A DNA stretch of 64,000 nucleotides from Holtiella sp036655075 (GTDB lineage: Bacteria; Bacillota; Clostridia; Lachnospirales; Cellulosilyticaceae): NCBI RefSeq assembly GCF_036655075.1, contig NZ_JAVVQU010000001.1, positions 1 through 64,000 on the forward strand, written 5' to 3'. Below are positions 44,545 to 52,336 of this stretch, in pieces. The notes beneath the pieces were generated by a model. The model did not search any database. It saw nothing but the letters and a program-made list of their open reading frames with translations, and was not told the origin of the DNA. Made by a program: the position numbers and the translations under genes. How positions within the stretch are numbered: the first letter of the stretch is position 1; each line of letters opens with the position of its first letter.

Positions 44545-44653
44545 TTATACACTTTTTAAAAATTATTTCGACAATTTTATCTGTTTATTGCTATACAAAC
44601 ATATGTTTTGTGGGTGTTTGTCCTGTGGATAATGTGTATAACTCTGTGAATAA
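44545..44653. other. Cluster of DnaA-box-like 9-mers in a 447-bp gap
   Basis: TGTGGATAA (44624-44632) is an exact reverse DnaA box. It is followed directly by TGTGTATAA (44633-44641) and, 3 bases on, by TGTGAATAA (44645-44653), each one base off. A divergent TTATACACT lies at 44545-44553. The 447-bp gap between transketolase and the binding protein has no credible gene and is AT-rich on both sides. This could titrate DnaA or regulate a neighbour; an origin is unlikely because dnaA/dnaN are absent. Confidence 0.5.
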
Positions 44654-44758
44654 CTTGATTTATAGAGGTTTGTCCCATTATTTTCTTGTTAATAACTTGT
44701 TTATGATATGTATGAAATAAGTTTTATCTATATTATAAATACAATTATTTTTATGCAT

Positions 44759-44787
44759 AAAAAAAGGAGCTACTCTTAGGCAACTCC
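44759..44787 (-). terminator. Transketolase terminator
   Basis: GGAGTTGC and GTAGCTCC pair (two wobbles) around a 6-base loop and are followed by T7 on the minus strand, about 25 bases after the transketolase stop. Confidence 0.85.
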
Positions 44788-44811
44788 TCTTAGGTTATTT
44801 CATCTATTTAA

Positions 44812-46791
44812 CTAGTTTAAAACTTCTTTTGCTACTTTTACAACGTTTTCTACGGTGAAACCGTGTTTGTTGAAGATAAGTTCTGCTGGTGCTGATTCTC
44901 CGAATGTATCCATAGAGATTACTGCCCCTTCGAATCCTGTATACTTGTGCCAGCCGAATGAGCTTGCTGCTTCTACTACGACACGTTTTGTTTTGTCTTT
45001 TGGTAAGACTTCATTTTGGTAAGCTGTATCTTGCATTTCAAAAAGGTCTGTAGATGGCATACTTACAACTGCTGCTTTAATGCCCTCTGCTGCTAATTCT
45101 TTAGCCGCTTTTTCAATAAGGTTTACTTCTGAACCTGTTGCAATAAGAATGATGTCTGCATCTTTTGATGCTACTTCCCCAATTACATAACCACCTTTTT
45201 TAACATCACTGCTTGTACCTGCTAAGTAAGGTAAATTTTGACGTGTTAAAACAAGTGATACTGGATGTTCTTTGCTATTTAAAGCATATTCCCATGCTGC
45301 CACTGTTTCTTTACCATCTGCTGGACGAATTGTAACCATATTTGGCATACTACGTAACATAGCAAGTTGTTCGATTGGTTGGTGTGTTGGGCCATCTTCT
45401 CCTACCCCAATACTATCATGTGTAAGCACGTAAGCTACTGGTAAGTTCATAAGCGCTGCTAAACGCATAGAGTTTTTCATGTAATCGCTAAATACGAAGA
45501 ATGTTGAACAGAATACTTTAAGTCCACCATGTACAGCCATACCATTTGCAATAGCTGCCATCGCATGTTCACGTATACCGAAGTGAAGGTTGTTCCCAGC
45601 GTAGTTATCTTTGTGGAAATCACCTTTACCTTCCATATATGTTTTTGTAGATGGTGCAAGGTCAGCAGATCCCCCTACAAAGTTTTCTACTCTGTTTGCA
45701 ATTTGGTTGATGATTTCATATGAAGTTTGACGCGTAGCAAGCGCTTTTGAAGTATCTTCATAATTTGCATAAAGGTCTTCAAGACTTACTGCTTCATCAC
45801 TATGCCAAGCTGCCCATTCTTTTGCAAGTTCTGGATAAGCTTGTGCGTAAGCTTCAAAAGAAGCATTCCATGCTGCTTCTTTTGAAGCATTTTCTTCGTT
45901 GATTGCTTTGATATTTGCTTTTACTTCATCTTCTACGAAGAAATCTTGGTCATGGTGACCTAAGAAGTTTCTTGTTTCGTTGATATTGTCATATCCTAAA
46001 GGTTCTCCGTGTGCACTTGCTTTACCTTGTTTTGCAGGACAACCATAACCAATTTTTGTTTTTACTTCAATGAAGTTTGGTTTGCCAGAAGCTTTTGCAT
46101 CTGTAATAGCTTTAGAAATCGCTTCCACATCATTACCATCTTCGATTAAGAATGTAGCAAAACCTTGTGCCTCAAAACGCGCTCTTACATTTTCTGTAAA
46201 AGCAATTTGAGTATCTCCTTCAATTGTAATATTGTTTGAATCGTAAAGAACGATTAATTTATCAAGACCTAATGTACCAGCAAGTGATGCTGCTTCGTAG
46301 CTAATACCTTCCATAAGGCAACCGTCACCTACTAATGCGTAAGTATAATGGTCAACAATGTCATGACCTTCTTTGTTGAAGTGTGCTGCTAAGTGGCGCT
46401 CTGCCATTGCCATACCTACTGCTGATGCAATACCTTGGCCAAGAGGTCCTGTTGTAAGCTCTACACCTACTGTGTGACCGTGCTCTGGATGTCCTGGTGT
46501 AAGACTTCCTTCTTGTCTAAAGTTTTGAAGATCTTCTATTGTAAGACCGTATTCAAATACATGAAGTAAAGAATAAAGTAAAGCTGAACCATGACCTGCT
46601 GATAAAACAAAGCGATCTCTGTTAGCCCAATTTGGATTATGTGGGTTATGTGTTAAGTGTTTGCCCCATAATGTGTAAGCCATAGGTGCTGAACCAAGTG
46701 GTAAGCCTGGGTGCCCTGAATTGGCTTTTTGGATTGCTTCTGCTGACAGGATGCGGATGGTGTTAATCGTCTTTTGGTCTACTAAATTCAT
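44812..46791 (-). CDS. tkt: Transketolase
   Basis: 659 residues, normal length for a full transketolase. N-terminal ANSGHPGLPLGSAPMAYTLW, thiamine diphosphate motif GDGCLMEGISYEAASLAG with downstream DSNNITIEG, and central FVGGSADLAPSTKT and LTHDSIGVGEDGPTHQPIEQ (cofactor-facing residues). It moves two-carbon ketol units between sugar phosphates in the pentose phosphate pathway. AAGGAGGAA precedes the start and a terminator follows: a single-gene unit. Confidence 0.97.
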   Translation of the reverse strand: MNLVDQKTINTIRILSAEAIQKANSGHPGLPLGSAPMAYTLWGKHLTHNPHNPNWANRDRFVLSAGHGSALLYSLLHVFEYGLTIEDLQNFRQEGSLTPGHPEHGHTVGVELTTGPLGQGIASAVGMAMAERHLAAHFNKEGHDIVDHYTYALVGDGCLMEGISYEAASLAGTLGLDKLIVLYDSNNITIEGDTQIAFTENVRARFEAQGFATFLIEDGNDVEAISKAITDAKASGKPNFIEVKTKIGYGCPAKQGKASAHGEPLGYDNINETRNFLGHHDQDFFVEDEVKANIKAINEENASKEAAWNASFEAYAQAYPELAKEWAAWHSDEAVSLEDLYANYEDTSKALATRQTSYEIINQIANRVENFVGGSADLAPSTKTYMEGKGDFHKDNYAGNNLHFGIREHAMAAIANGMAVHGGLKVFCSTFFVFSDYMKNSMRLAALMNLPVAYVLTHDSIGVGEDGPTHQPIEQLAMLRSMPNMVTIRPADGKETVAAWEYALNSKEHPVSLVLTRQNLPYLAGTSSDVKKGGYVIGEVASKDADIILIATGSEVNLIEKAAKELAAEGIKAAVVSMPSTDLFEMQDTAYQNEVLPKDKTKRVVVEAASSFGWHKYTGFEGAVISMDTFGESAPAELIFNKHGFTVENVVKVAKEVLN

Positions 46792-46837
46792 TTAAAATTT
46801 CCTCCTTAAAATACATACAGCTTTCATACCTATAGTA

Positions 46838-46866
46838 ATTATAATATGCTTTGTTCGTATTGTATA
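46838..46866 (-). promoter_or_regulatory. Candidate transketolase promoter
   Basis: On the minus strand TATACA (46861-46866) and TATAAT (46838-46843) are 17 bases apart, 47 bases before the start codon. Confidence 0.5.
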
Positions 46867-47235
46867 CACGTTTTGCTGATATTCTACTTATATTGACAAA
46901 TTCTTACTCTTCCTTTTATTCATTCGGTTATAGACTTTACTTTTCTTCCTTTTTCTCCGATATATTTATGCGTCTGTCGGCAATCAATTCCTTGCTTATT
47001 ATTTGTACAAAACAAAAAAAATATATCTGGGACTTTATAATAATTATGACGAAGCATTTAACACTTATGCATTTGTAGATTAAATTTTCAAATGCAGCTT
47101 TTCTCTTGATAAATTCATTTGTTGCTTAAACTTTCGTGACTCTGGTCTGTATTTTAAAACCTCTATTTATGTATTTTCAGATCACTTTCACTACTCTTTA
47201 GACGATCTAGCTTTGAAATAATCAATCAGTATTAA
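46867..47235. other. Non-coding stretch, no gene seen
   Basis: AT-rich, stop-dense in all frames except a short unsupported plus-strand frame at 46851-47078 without a ribosome site. An 8-base inverted repeat TGCATTTG/CAAATGCA with a 13-base loop lies at about 47068-47096. Nothing else stands out. Confidence 0.5.
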
Positions 47236-47464
47236 GGAGTAAAGCTAGAGAAGCAATACAATAAAGCAACCTATATGACCCGTATCTGTATACAAAATAC
47301 AATTTGAGTTGTTGGCCACTATCCTACAGAGGTCCTGACTGCTACTGCTTATAATAAAGCATTCAATGTTACAACACCAATAGGCAAAGTCCCTCATCTT
47401 CCTCAAAACACTTTTCCATTCTTAACATGGCAAGCATATCAGGATTTCTATATTTCTAGGCTTA
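47236..47464 (+). pseudogene. Decayed gene fragment with in-frame stop
   Basis: One plus-strand frame reads protein-like sequence: GVKLEKQYNKATYMTRICIQ, then a TGA at 47305-47307, then VVGHYPTEVLTATAYNKAF, NVTTPIGKVPHLPQNTFPFL and TWQAYQDFYISRLKKR. Composition and continuity across the stop suggest a real coding past. There is no start codon with a ribosome site, and the 3' end runs into the terminator of the convergent gene. I do not recognise the family. Confidence 0.45.
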
Positions 47465-47510
47465 AAAAGAGAGTGTTGCACCGATTTTACTCGGTACAAC
47501 ACTCTCTTTT
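47465..47510 (-). terminator. Terminator of PurK-like gene
   Basis: Arms AAAAGAGAGTGTTG/complement of 14 bases, one mismatch, then five more pairs and a 6-base loop. T run on the minus strand. It lies 54 bases after the stop of the ATP-grasp gene. Confidence 0.9.
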
Positions 47511-47563
47511 AGAACCTATTTTCTTGAAGTAATCACTTCATTACCTTTTATGTGCCTTTAAAT

Positions 47564-48610
47564 TTAACCTTCTACTTCTTTATCTTCTTTGATATAAATG
47601 CTTACTGGCAACTGGTTGTGACGATCGAGTGTGTAATGATGATATGGAAAATCTGGACGGTGTGGACGGTCATTTTCTTTAATGACAGTAGTTACACTTG
47701 GTTTAACCAACTCACCCTCTTTAACTGGATAGCCCTCTATTAAGTTCATAAATTGCTCGTAAACTGAGAAGTCTGTATAGTGATGTGTTGCCATATCTCC
47801 TACTGTAATCCCTGGATTTACATTCATGAGTTCTACTTGACGATTTTTCTTCATACCAAATTTTAAAGTAAATAAGCCTGCTGTAGAAACCTCTTTTAAA
47901 AGTTTTTTTGCAAACTTATTGAGTTTATTTTGCATCGTCTTTGTAATAGGTGCTGGCATGTAAATATATTTAATAGCCTCATCATTTAAGATTTCTTCTT
48001 GAATCGGATAGAGATATACTTTACCTTCTGTTTTCAATGCTGAAACACTTAAGAAACGATCATATTCATTAATCTCTTCAATAAGCCATTCTGTAGCTGA
48101 ATCATCTATGTCATACATGAAATTTTCTAAATCCTCTTGTGTATACACCTCCATCATCTCATATCGGTCTGGATACAGCTGATAGAGTTTAAATGGAATT
48201 TCTACATCTGTCATTTGCTTAAAGAATGTAAGCTTATTGCTTTGATGATAATATTTCGGTGTGGGTACCTCGGCAAGTTCTGCTGCAATGAGCTGTTGGA
48301 CACGATTGGCTATAAGGTCAATGCCATCTTCTTTTGGATACACCTTACATGTTTTTAAGGTTTCCTTTTCTACTACTGGAACATTGGTCGTACAGAAAAT
48401 GATGACATCTACTTTGAGGGCTAAACGTTGAATATGCTCTGGTGTAATACTTGCTGTAATATGCGTATTGCATGCTTCACTTGCAATATTTCCAAGCTCG
48501 GGTTCTAACAGAATCGTTTTAATACCTCTTTTTTTCGCCTCTAAGGCAAGCATACTTGCTAAAAGGTTTCCACCTACTAGACCGAGTGTTTCAATTGGAT
48601 CCTGTTTCAT
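47564..48610 (-). CDS. ATP-grasp protein, PurK-like but divergent
   Basis: 348 residues. The N-terminus LGLVGGNLLASMLALEAKKR and LLEPELGNIASEA match the PurK fold (N5-carboxyaminoimidazole ribonucleotide synthase). The ATP-grasp region follows, but the C-terminal catalytic stretch that in PurK reads N-E-x-x-P-R-P-H-N-S-G-H is replaced by ELMNVNPGITVGDMATHHY. It therefore probably does not make the purine intermediate. No purine genes are near. It is the second gene after a membrane-anchored unknown (13-bp gap). Substrate unknown. Confidence 0.75.
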   Translation of the reverse strand: MKQDPIETLGLVGGNLLASMLALEAKKRGIKTILLEPELGNIASEACNTHITASITPEHIQRLALKVDVIIFCTTNVPVVEKETLKTCKVYPKEDGIDLIANRVQQLIAAELAEVPTPKYYHQSNKLTFFKQMTDVEIPFKLYQLYPDRYEMMEVYTQEDLENFMYDIDDSATEWLIEEINEYDRFLSVSALKTEGKVYLYPIQEEILNDEAIKYIYMPAPITKTMQNKLNKFAKKLLKEVSTAGLFTLKFGMKKNRQVELMNVNPGITVGDMATHHYTDFSVYEQFMNLIEGYPVKEGELVKPSVTTVIKENDRPHRPDFPYHHYTLDRHNQLPVSIYIKEDKEVEG

Positions 48611-48623
48611 ACGTTTTCCTCCT

Positions 48624-49259
48624 TTAAATTAAATAGTCTATAACTTCTACAGCTTTTTCCAAGTTCTTTGGAACTGAAATCATAGAGATAACAAGTGGTT
48701 CTGCAAACTTCCCAGCTTCTAGATGATTAAGCGTTTCAACTTGAATCCCATAAACATGCTCTTTGCCATCTTCTAGGCTCGTAGCAGTGAGTAAACTATC
48801 TTTATATTGCTCAAGTAATGAGGCCATTTCCGGTACTTCATCTAAAGCGATAAATGGGTCAAATCCTTCTATTTCCATATATTTATCATAACGTGCTTGG
48901 GACATAGCAAAGACATCCACTTCTCTTACTTGAACCTTAAGCATCATCAATTGGTCATTGATAATCATACTTGAATCCATTGTTGACCAGTCTGCTGGTA
49001 AGTAATATAAATTTGCATTAAATTGTTCTTGAAAAAATTGTTCTTCCTCTTCCATTTTAGTGGAATCAAGAACCATTTTTGAGGTAACAATAAGATGGGT
49101 ATCAAAGTTTACTTTAGGCTTTGTCGCAAGGATAATAATTTGTCCTACTAGAAAGACACCTACAATTGTACCTAAAATAGTAAACCTATAATATTCCCAA
49201 ATATACTCCATTTTTTGTTTTTTATTCATCGCTTTAAATTTTTCTTTGTTACTTTTCAT
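48624..49259 (-). CDS. Membrane-anchored protein of unknown function
   Basis: 211 residues. A basic, cytoplasmic start (KKQKMEYIWEYYRF) is followed by one membrane helix at about 30-50 and a ~155-residue extracellular domain with alternating strands and helices. No family recognised; the fold pattern (ITKSKMV..., FAMSQARYDKYMEIEGFDPF) is reminiscent of periplasmic binding proteins, but this is weak. It is upstream of and probably coupled to the PurK-like gene. GAAGGAG precedes the start. Confidence 0.75.
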   Translation of the reverse strand: MKSNKEKFKAMNKKQKMEYIWEYYRFTILGTIVGVFLVGQIIILATKPKVNFDTHLIVTSKMVLDSTKMEEEEQFFQEQFNANLYYLPADWSTMDSSMIINDQLMMLKVQVREVDVFAMSQARYDKYMEIEGFDPFIALDEVPEMASLLEQYKDSLLTATSLEDGKEHVYGIQVETLNHLEAGKFAEPLVISMISVPKNLEKAVEVIDYLI

Positions 49260-49419
49260 CTAGTTTCTCCTTCTCACATAATTGCCTCTTTTACTTGATT
49301 TTCGCCTATGCTATACTTTAAGCAAGTTTTGTTTATATTACTATCATATTTTAATACTATAATTATACCATATGTAAGTAGTATGTATTTCAATTATTTT
49401 TAAGGAGGCTTCTTAGATT

Positions 49420-50238
49420 ATGCCATGGTTATATAAACTTGAGAAAAAGTTTGGTAAATATGCAATTCCTAATTTAATGATGTATATTCTTATGGGTCAA
49501 GCTCTTGTCTTTTTAATTACCACTTTGACAGGGAATGTAAGTATAGTTACTGCTCTTATGTTTGATCGAGGTGCTATTTTATCGGGACAAATCTGGCGAC
49601 TTATTTCATTCATCTTTATTCCCAATACGTTTTCACCTTTAATGTTCCTTTTGATGGTCTTCATTTATTATTCTATTTCACAACAACTCGAACGTTATAT
49701 GGGGAGTTTTGGCTTTAATGTCTTCTACCTCTCCAGTATTATTGCTTCTATTCTTGTGAGCTTTATCTTTAATGGAATGCCAAGTATTTATTATATCAAC
49801 CTATCTTTATTTATTGCATTTGCAACTTTAATGCCTGATGCAACCTTTTACTTATACTTTATTATTCCGTTTAAAGCTAAATACCTTCTTGTGCTCTACT
49901 TTATCTTAATTGGAGCAGATATCCTAGGTGGTGGTCTTGCTAACTTTGCTTTGATTGCAGCTTCACTTCTTGGCTATTTTATCTTCTTTGGCCTTCCTGC
50001 ACTGAAACACCAAAAGGTGCGTAAAAGTGGTTATGCTGGTCAAAAACAATTTAAAGCAGCTAAACGTGAACTGGATGTTGAAAAACGTGCCCCTATCAAA
50101 GTGGCCTTCCATAAATGCCATGTGTGTGGAAAAACAGAGTTAGATGACCCAGATGCGGAATTTAGATATTGCTCTTCTTGTAACGGCAACTATGAGTATT
50201 GTATGGATCACTTAAAAAATCATGAGCATGTAAAATAA
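49420..50238 (+). CDS. Rhomboid-fold membrane protein with C-terminal zinc ribbon
   Basis: 272 residues. Residues 20-195 hold five to six membrane helices with the rhomboid-like pattern (GQIWRLISFIFIPNTFSP corresponds to the L1 loop W-R family motif). The protease motif G-x-S-G is absent: the matching helix reads YINLSLFIAF, and the catalytic His is not evident, so it is likely inactive as a protease. The C-terminal ~50 residues contain CHVCGKTE, YCSSC and CMDHLKNHEH, a probable zinc-binding module. TAAGGAGG precedes the start. Monocistronic with terminator. Confidence 0.8.
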   Translation: MPWLYKLEKKFGKYAIPNLMMYILMGQALVFLITTLTGNVSIVTALMFDRGAILSGQIWRLISFIFIPNTFSPLMFLLMVFIYYSISQQLERYMGSFGFNVFYLSSIIASILVSFIFNGMPSIYYINLSLFIAFATLMPDATFYLYFIIPFKAKYLLVLYFILIGADILGGGLANFALIAASLLGYFIFFGLPALKHQKVRKSGYAGQKQFKAAKRELDVEKRAPIKVAFHKCHVCGKTELDDPDAEFRYCSSCNGNYEYCMDHLKNHEHVK

Positions 50239-50239
50239 G

Positions 50240-50296
50240 AGGTGACAAGCCTTTGGTGTGTAACGACACCATTTAGGCTTGCCACCTTATTTTTTA
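50240..50296. terminator. Terminator between rhomboid-like and MinJ-position genes
   Basis: Long hairpin: AGGTG and CAAGCCT pair with their complements across one A-C mismatch, then an inner GGTGT/ACACC. T run ATTTTTT on the plus strand. Its right base overlaps the stop codon of the convergent gene (50287-50289). Confidence 0.88.
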
Positions 50297-51093
50297 TTCA
50301 TATGACCTTCTATTACAAAAATCATCTCATGCAATACTGGCATAAGCAAGATAACCCCCCCTGTTTGAATCCATCCTAATCGCATAAAGTGAGCCAATAT
50401 AAAAATGATAACACCAAAAACGAGGATTAATCCACCTGTTAAGCAAGCCTGCTTTCTAGGAGTGCGTACCCTCGCCTCATCTCCATAAGCTAAGACAGCG
50501 TATAAGGGAATGGGTATAAACTGTGGGATAATGGTCACCACAAAAGGAATCATCCAAATATGATTCATCACTTTCGTATATGTAAGTTTGTTCTGTCGAT
50601 ATACAGGAAACGGCTTGGCATGTTGATATCCTCTTAGCAAGACGAGTGTTCCCTCTATAATATGTAAGACACCTACTAAATAGATGAGCATCTCATAATC
50701 TAGCGTAAAGAGGCTATAATGAAATAGCTTACTTAATCCTTCTATCATAAAGCTTATAGGCACTACATAGGAGAAGCACCCCCACTTGGTTCCAATAAGC
50801 ATAAGTAGAATGGCGATAGGAATGAGCACTACAATGTTGATATCTACCTCAAAGTTAATACCCCAATAGGCAAGTACACCGCTGGCTACTAGCCCTATCC
50901 CTAAACCTATTAAGATATCTGGTAAGGTTTGAAATATAAAAGATTTAAAGGAATTATACCGTTGTATTTGGTCCATTTGTCTTTTGTACATGAACATACT
51001 GTATACGAGAATTAAAAAAAATATGGGGTCACATATTATGAGCCCCATATTTTTCACTATATACAGTACGAGATACTGTACAAAAGCTATCAT
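50287..51093 (-). CDS. Polytopic membrane protein in the MinJ position
   Basis: 268 residues, about seven membrane helices across the whole length, no soluble PDZ domain seen. It lies 15 bp after the S41 protease gene. In Bacillus the membrane protein MinJ (topological determinant of division) lies near ftsEX-ctpB, and the N-terminal membrane half of MinJ resembles this in size and helix count. That is a positional analogy, not proof. Function: possibly division site or cell-wall related. Confidence 0.65.
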   Translation of the reverse strand: MIAFVQYLVLYIVKNMGLIICDPIFFLILVYSMFMYKRQMDQIQRYNSFKSFIFQTLPDILIGLGIGLVASGVLAYWGINFEVDINIVVLIPIAILLMLIGTKWGCFSYVVPISFMIEGLSKLFHYSLFTLDYEMLIYLVGVLHIIEGTLVLLRGYQHAKPFPVYRQNKLTYTKVMNHIWMIPFVVTIIPQFIPIPLYAVLAYGDEARVRTPRKQACLTGGLILVFGVIIFILAHFMRLGWIQTGGVILLMPVLHEMIFVIEGHMNKK

Positions 51094-51108
51094 AGTTGCC
51101 CCCTAAAC

Positions 51109-52272
51109 TTATTTCATTTGCTCTGTCAACACTTCTACAGCTTTTTGAAGCTGTACATCTTCATCGTATTCTAAAGCAGGTTTTATCATAAGTTCAGGTG
51201 GTAAGCTTACTTCGTAGTCAGGTGCAATGCCTTCTCCTTGGATACATACACCACTTGGTGTAAAGTACTGAGAGGTTGTAACCTTTAAGGCTGATCCATC
51301 AGTAAGTGGCATAATGGTTTGTACAATCCCTTTCCCATAGGTCCTTTTGCCGACTAAAGTGGCACGTTTATGGTCTTTGAGTGCACCTGAGAGAACTTCT
51401 GAAGCACTGGCACTTCTTTCGTTTACAAGTACAACGATAGGGAGGTCTATATATTGCTCATCTGCATACATCGCTTCTTCTTTGCCTTGTTTATCCTTTG
51501 TAGAGACAATGATGCCTTCTGGAATCAATTCATCTACCATATCTACTGTTATATCTAGGAGTCCCCCAGAGTTGTTACGTAGGTCGATAATAAGGCCTTT
51601 AGCATTTGCCTTTTCGCTTGCATCTAAAGCTTCTTTAAATTGTTTATATGTTAGTTCTTCAAATTCACGTACTTTAATGTAACTAATGTCCTCTTTTAAC
51701 ATTTTATGTTCAACTGAAGGATAAATGACATTTTCACGTTTCATTTCTAACTCTAATGTTTCATTGGTTGATGGTCTAAAGATGTTCACTTTCACCTTTG
51801 TCCCCGGTTTACCTTTAATGATTTTAGGTGCTGTACTAAAATCGTCACCAGTTAGCTTTTGTCCCTCTGCACCAATAATTTTATCATTGATGAGCATACC
51901 AGCCTTCTCGGCTGGAGAACCTGGGAATACATCAGTGACCAAAATACTGTTATCATTTTGATCTACCATCATTTGAACCCCAATCCCTGCATAGACACCG
52001 CTAGACTTTTCCATGACCTCTGCAAATTCGTCTTTTGTGTAGTAGGTGGTATATGGATCCCCCACCGCAGAGACTAAGCCTTTATAAATGCCTTCTTCCA
52101 TGGCTACTTGGTCTAACTCTCCTACATAGTAGTCTTGTAATGTCTTTTGAATCACTTCTAATTTTTTATCAACATAATCATATTTATCTGCAAATAAAGT
52201 GGCGCTAAATAAAATGATTGTTGATAATACAAAGCCAATTGCTGTACCTTTGATCAATCCTTTTTGTTTCAC
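51109..52272 (-). CDS. S41 carboxy-terminal processing peptidase, active
   Basis: 387 residues. One N-terminal helix (about 8-29), a PDZ domain (about 90-170) with GIGVQMMVDQND and GSPAEKAG, then the tail-specific protease core. Catalytic Ser289 lies in NERSASASEVLSGALK and Lys314 in GKRTYGKGIVQT, 25 residues apart as in B. subtilis CtpB. It should cleave exported proteins near their C-terminus at the outer membrane face. GTG start. It follows an inactive paralogue by 64 bp and precedes the MinJ-position gene. Linked in many Firmicutes to ftsEX and M23 hydrolase activators. Confidence 0.93.
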   Translation of the reverse strand: MKQKGLIKGTAIGFVLSTIILFSATLFADKYDYVDKKLEVIQKTLQDYYVGELDQVAMEEGIYKGLVSAVGDPYTTYYTKDEFAEVMEKSSGVYAGIGVQMMVDQNDNSILVTDVFPGSPAEKAGMLINDKIIGAEGQKLTGDDFSTAPKIIKGKPGTKVKVNIFRPSTNETLELEMKRENVIYPSVEHKMLKEDISYIKVREFEELTYKQFKEALDASEKANAKGLIIDLRNNSGGLLDITVDMVDELIPEGIIVSTKDKQGKEEAMYADEQYIDLPIVVLVNERSASASEVLSGALKDHKRATLVGKRTYGKGIVQTIMPLTDGSALKVTTSQYFTPSGVCIQGEGIAPDYEVSLPPELMIKPALEYDEDVQLQKAVEVLTEQMK

Positions 52273-52336
52273 TTTGTATTCACATCCCTCACTATAGAAT
52301 TAATGATAGCTTACGTCATATTTTTGTTTCTTATCC

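Noticed and set aside
44520..44720. Plus-strand open frame of 66 codons in the transketolase gap
   Set aside because: No ribosome site, low-complexity hydrophobic content, and its central part is explained by the DnaA-box run. Treated as chance.
44365..44811. Origin of replication
   Set aside because: DnaA boxes are present but dnaA, dnaN, recF and gyr genes are not, and the only AT-rich unwinding candidate is not distinctive. Kept as a DnaA-box cluster only.
46851..47078. Plus-strand open frame of 75 codons
   Set aside because: No ribosome site, Phe/Ser/Tyr-rich translation typical of AT-rich non-coding DNA, overlaps the transketolase promoter region.
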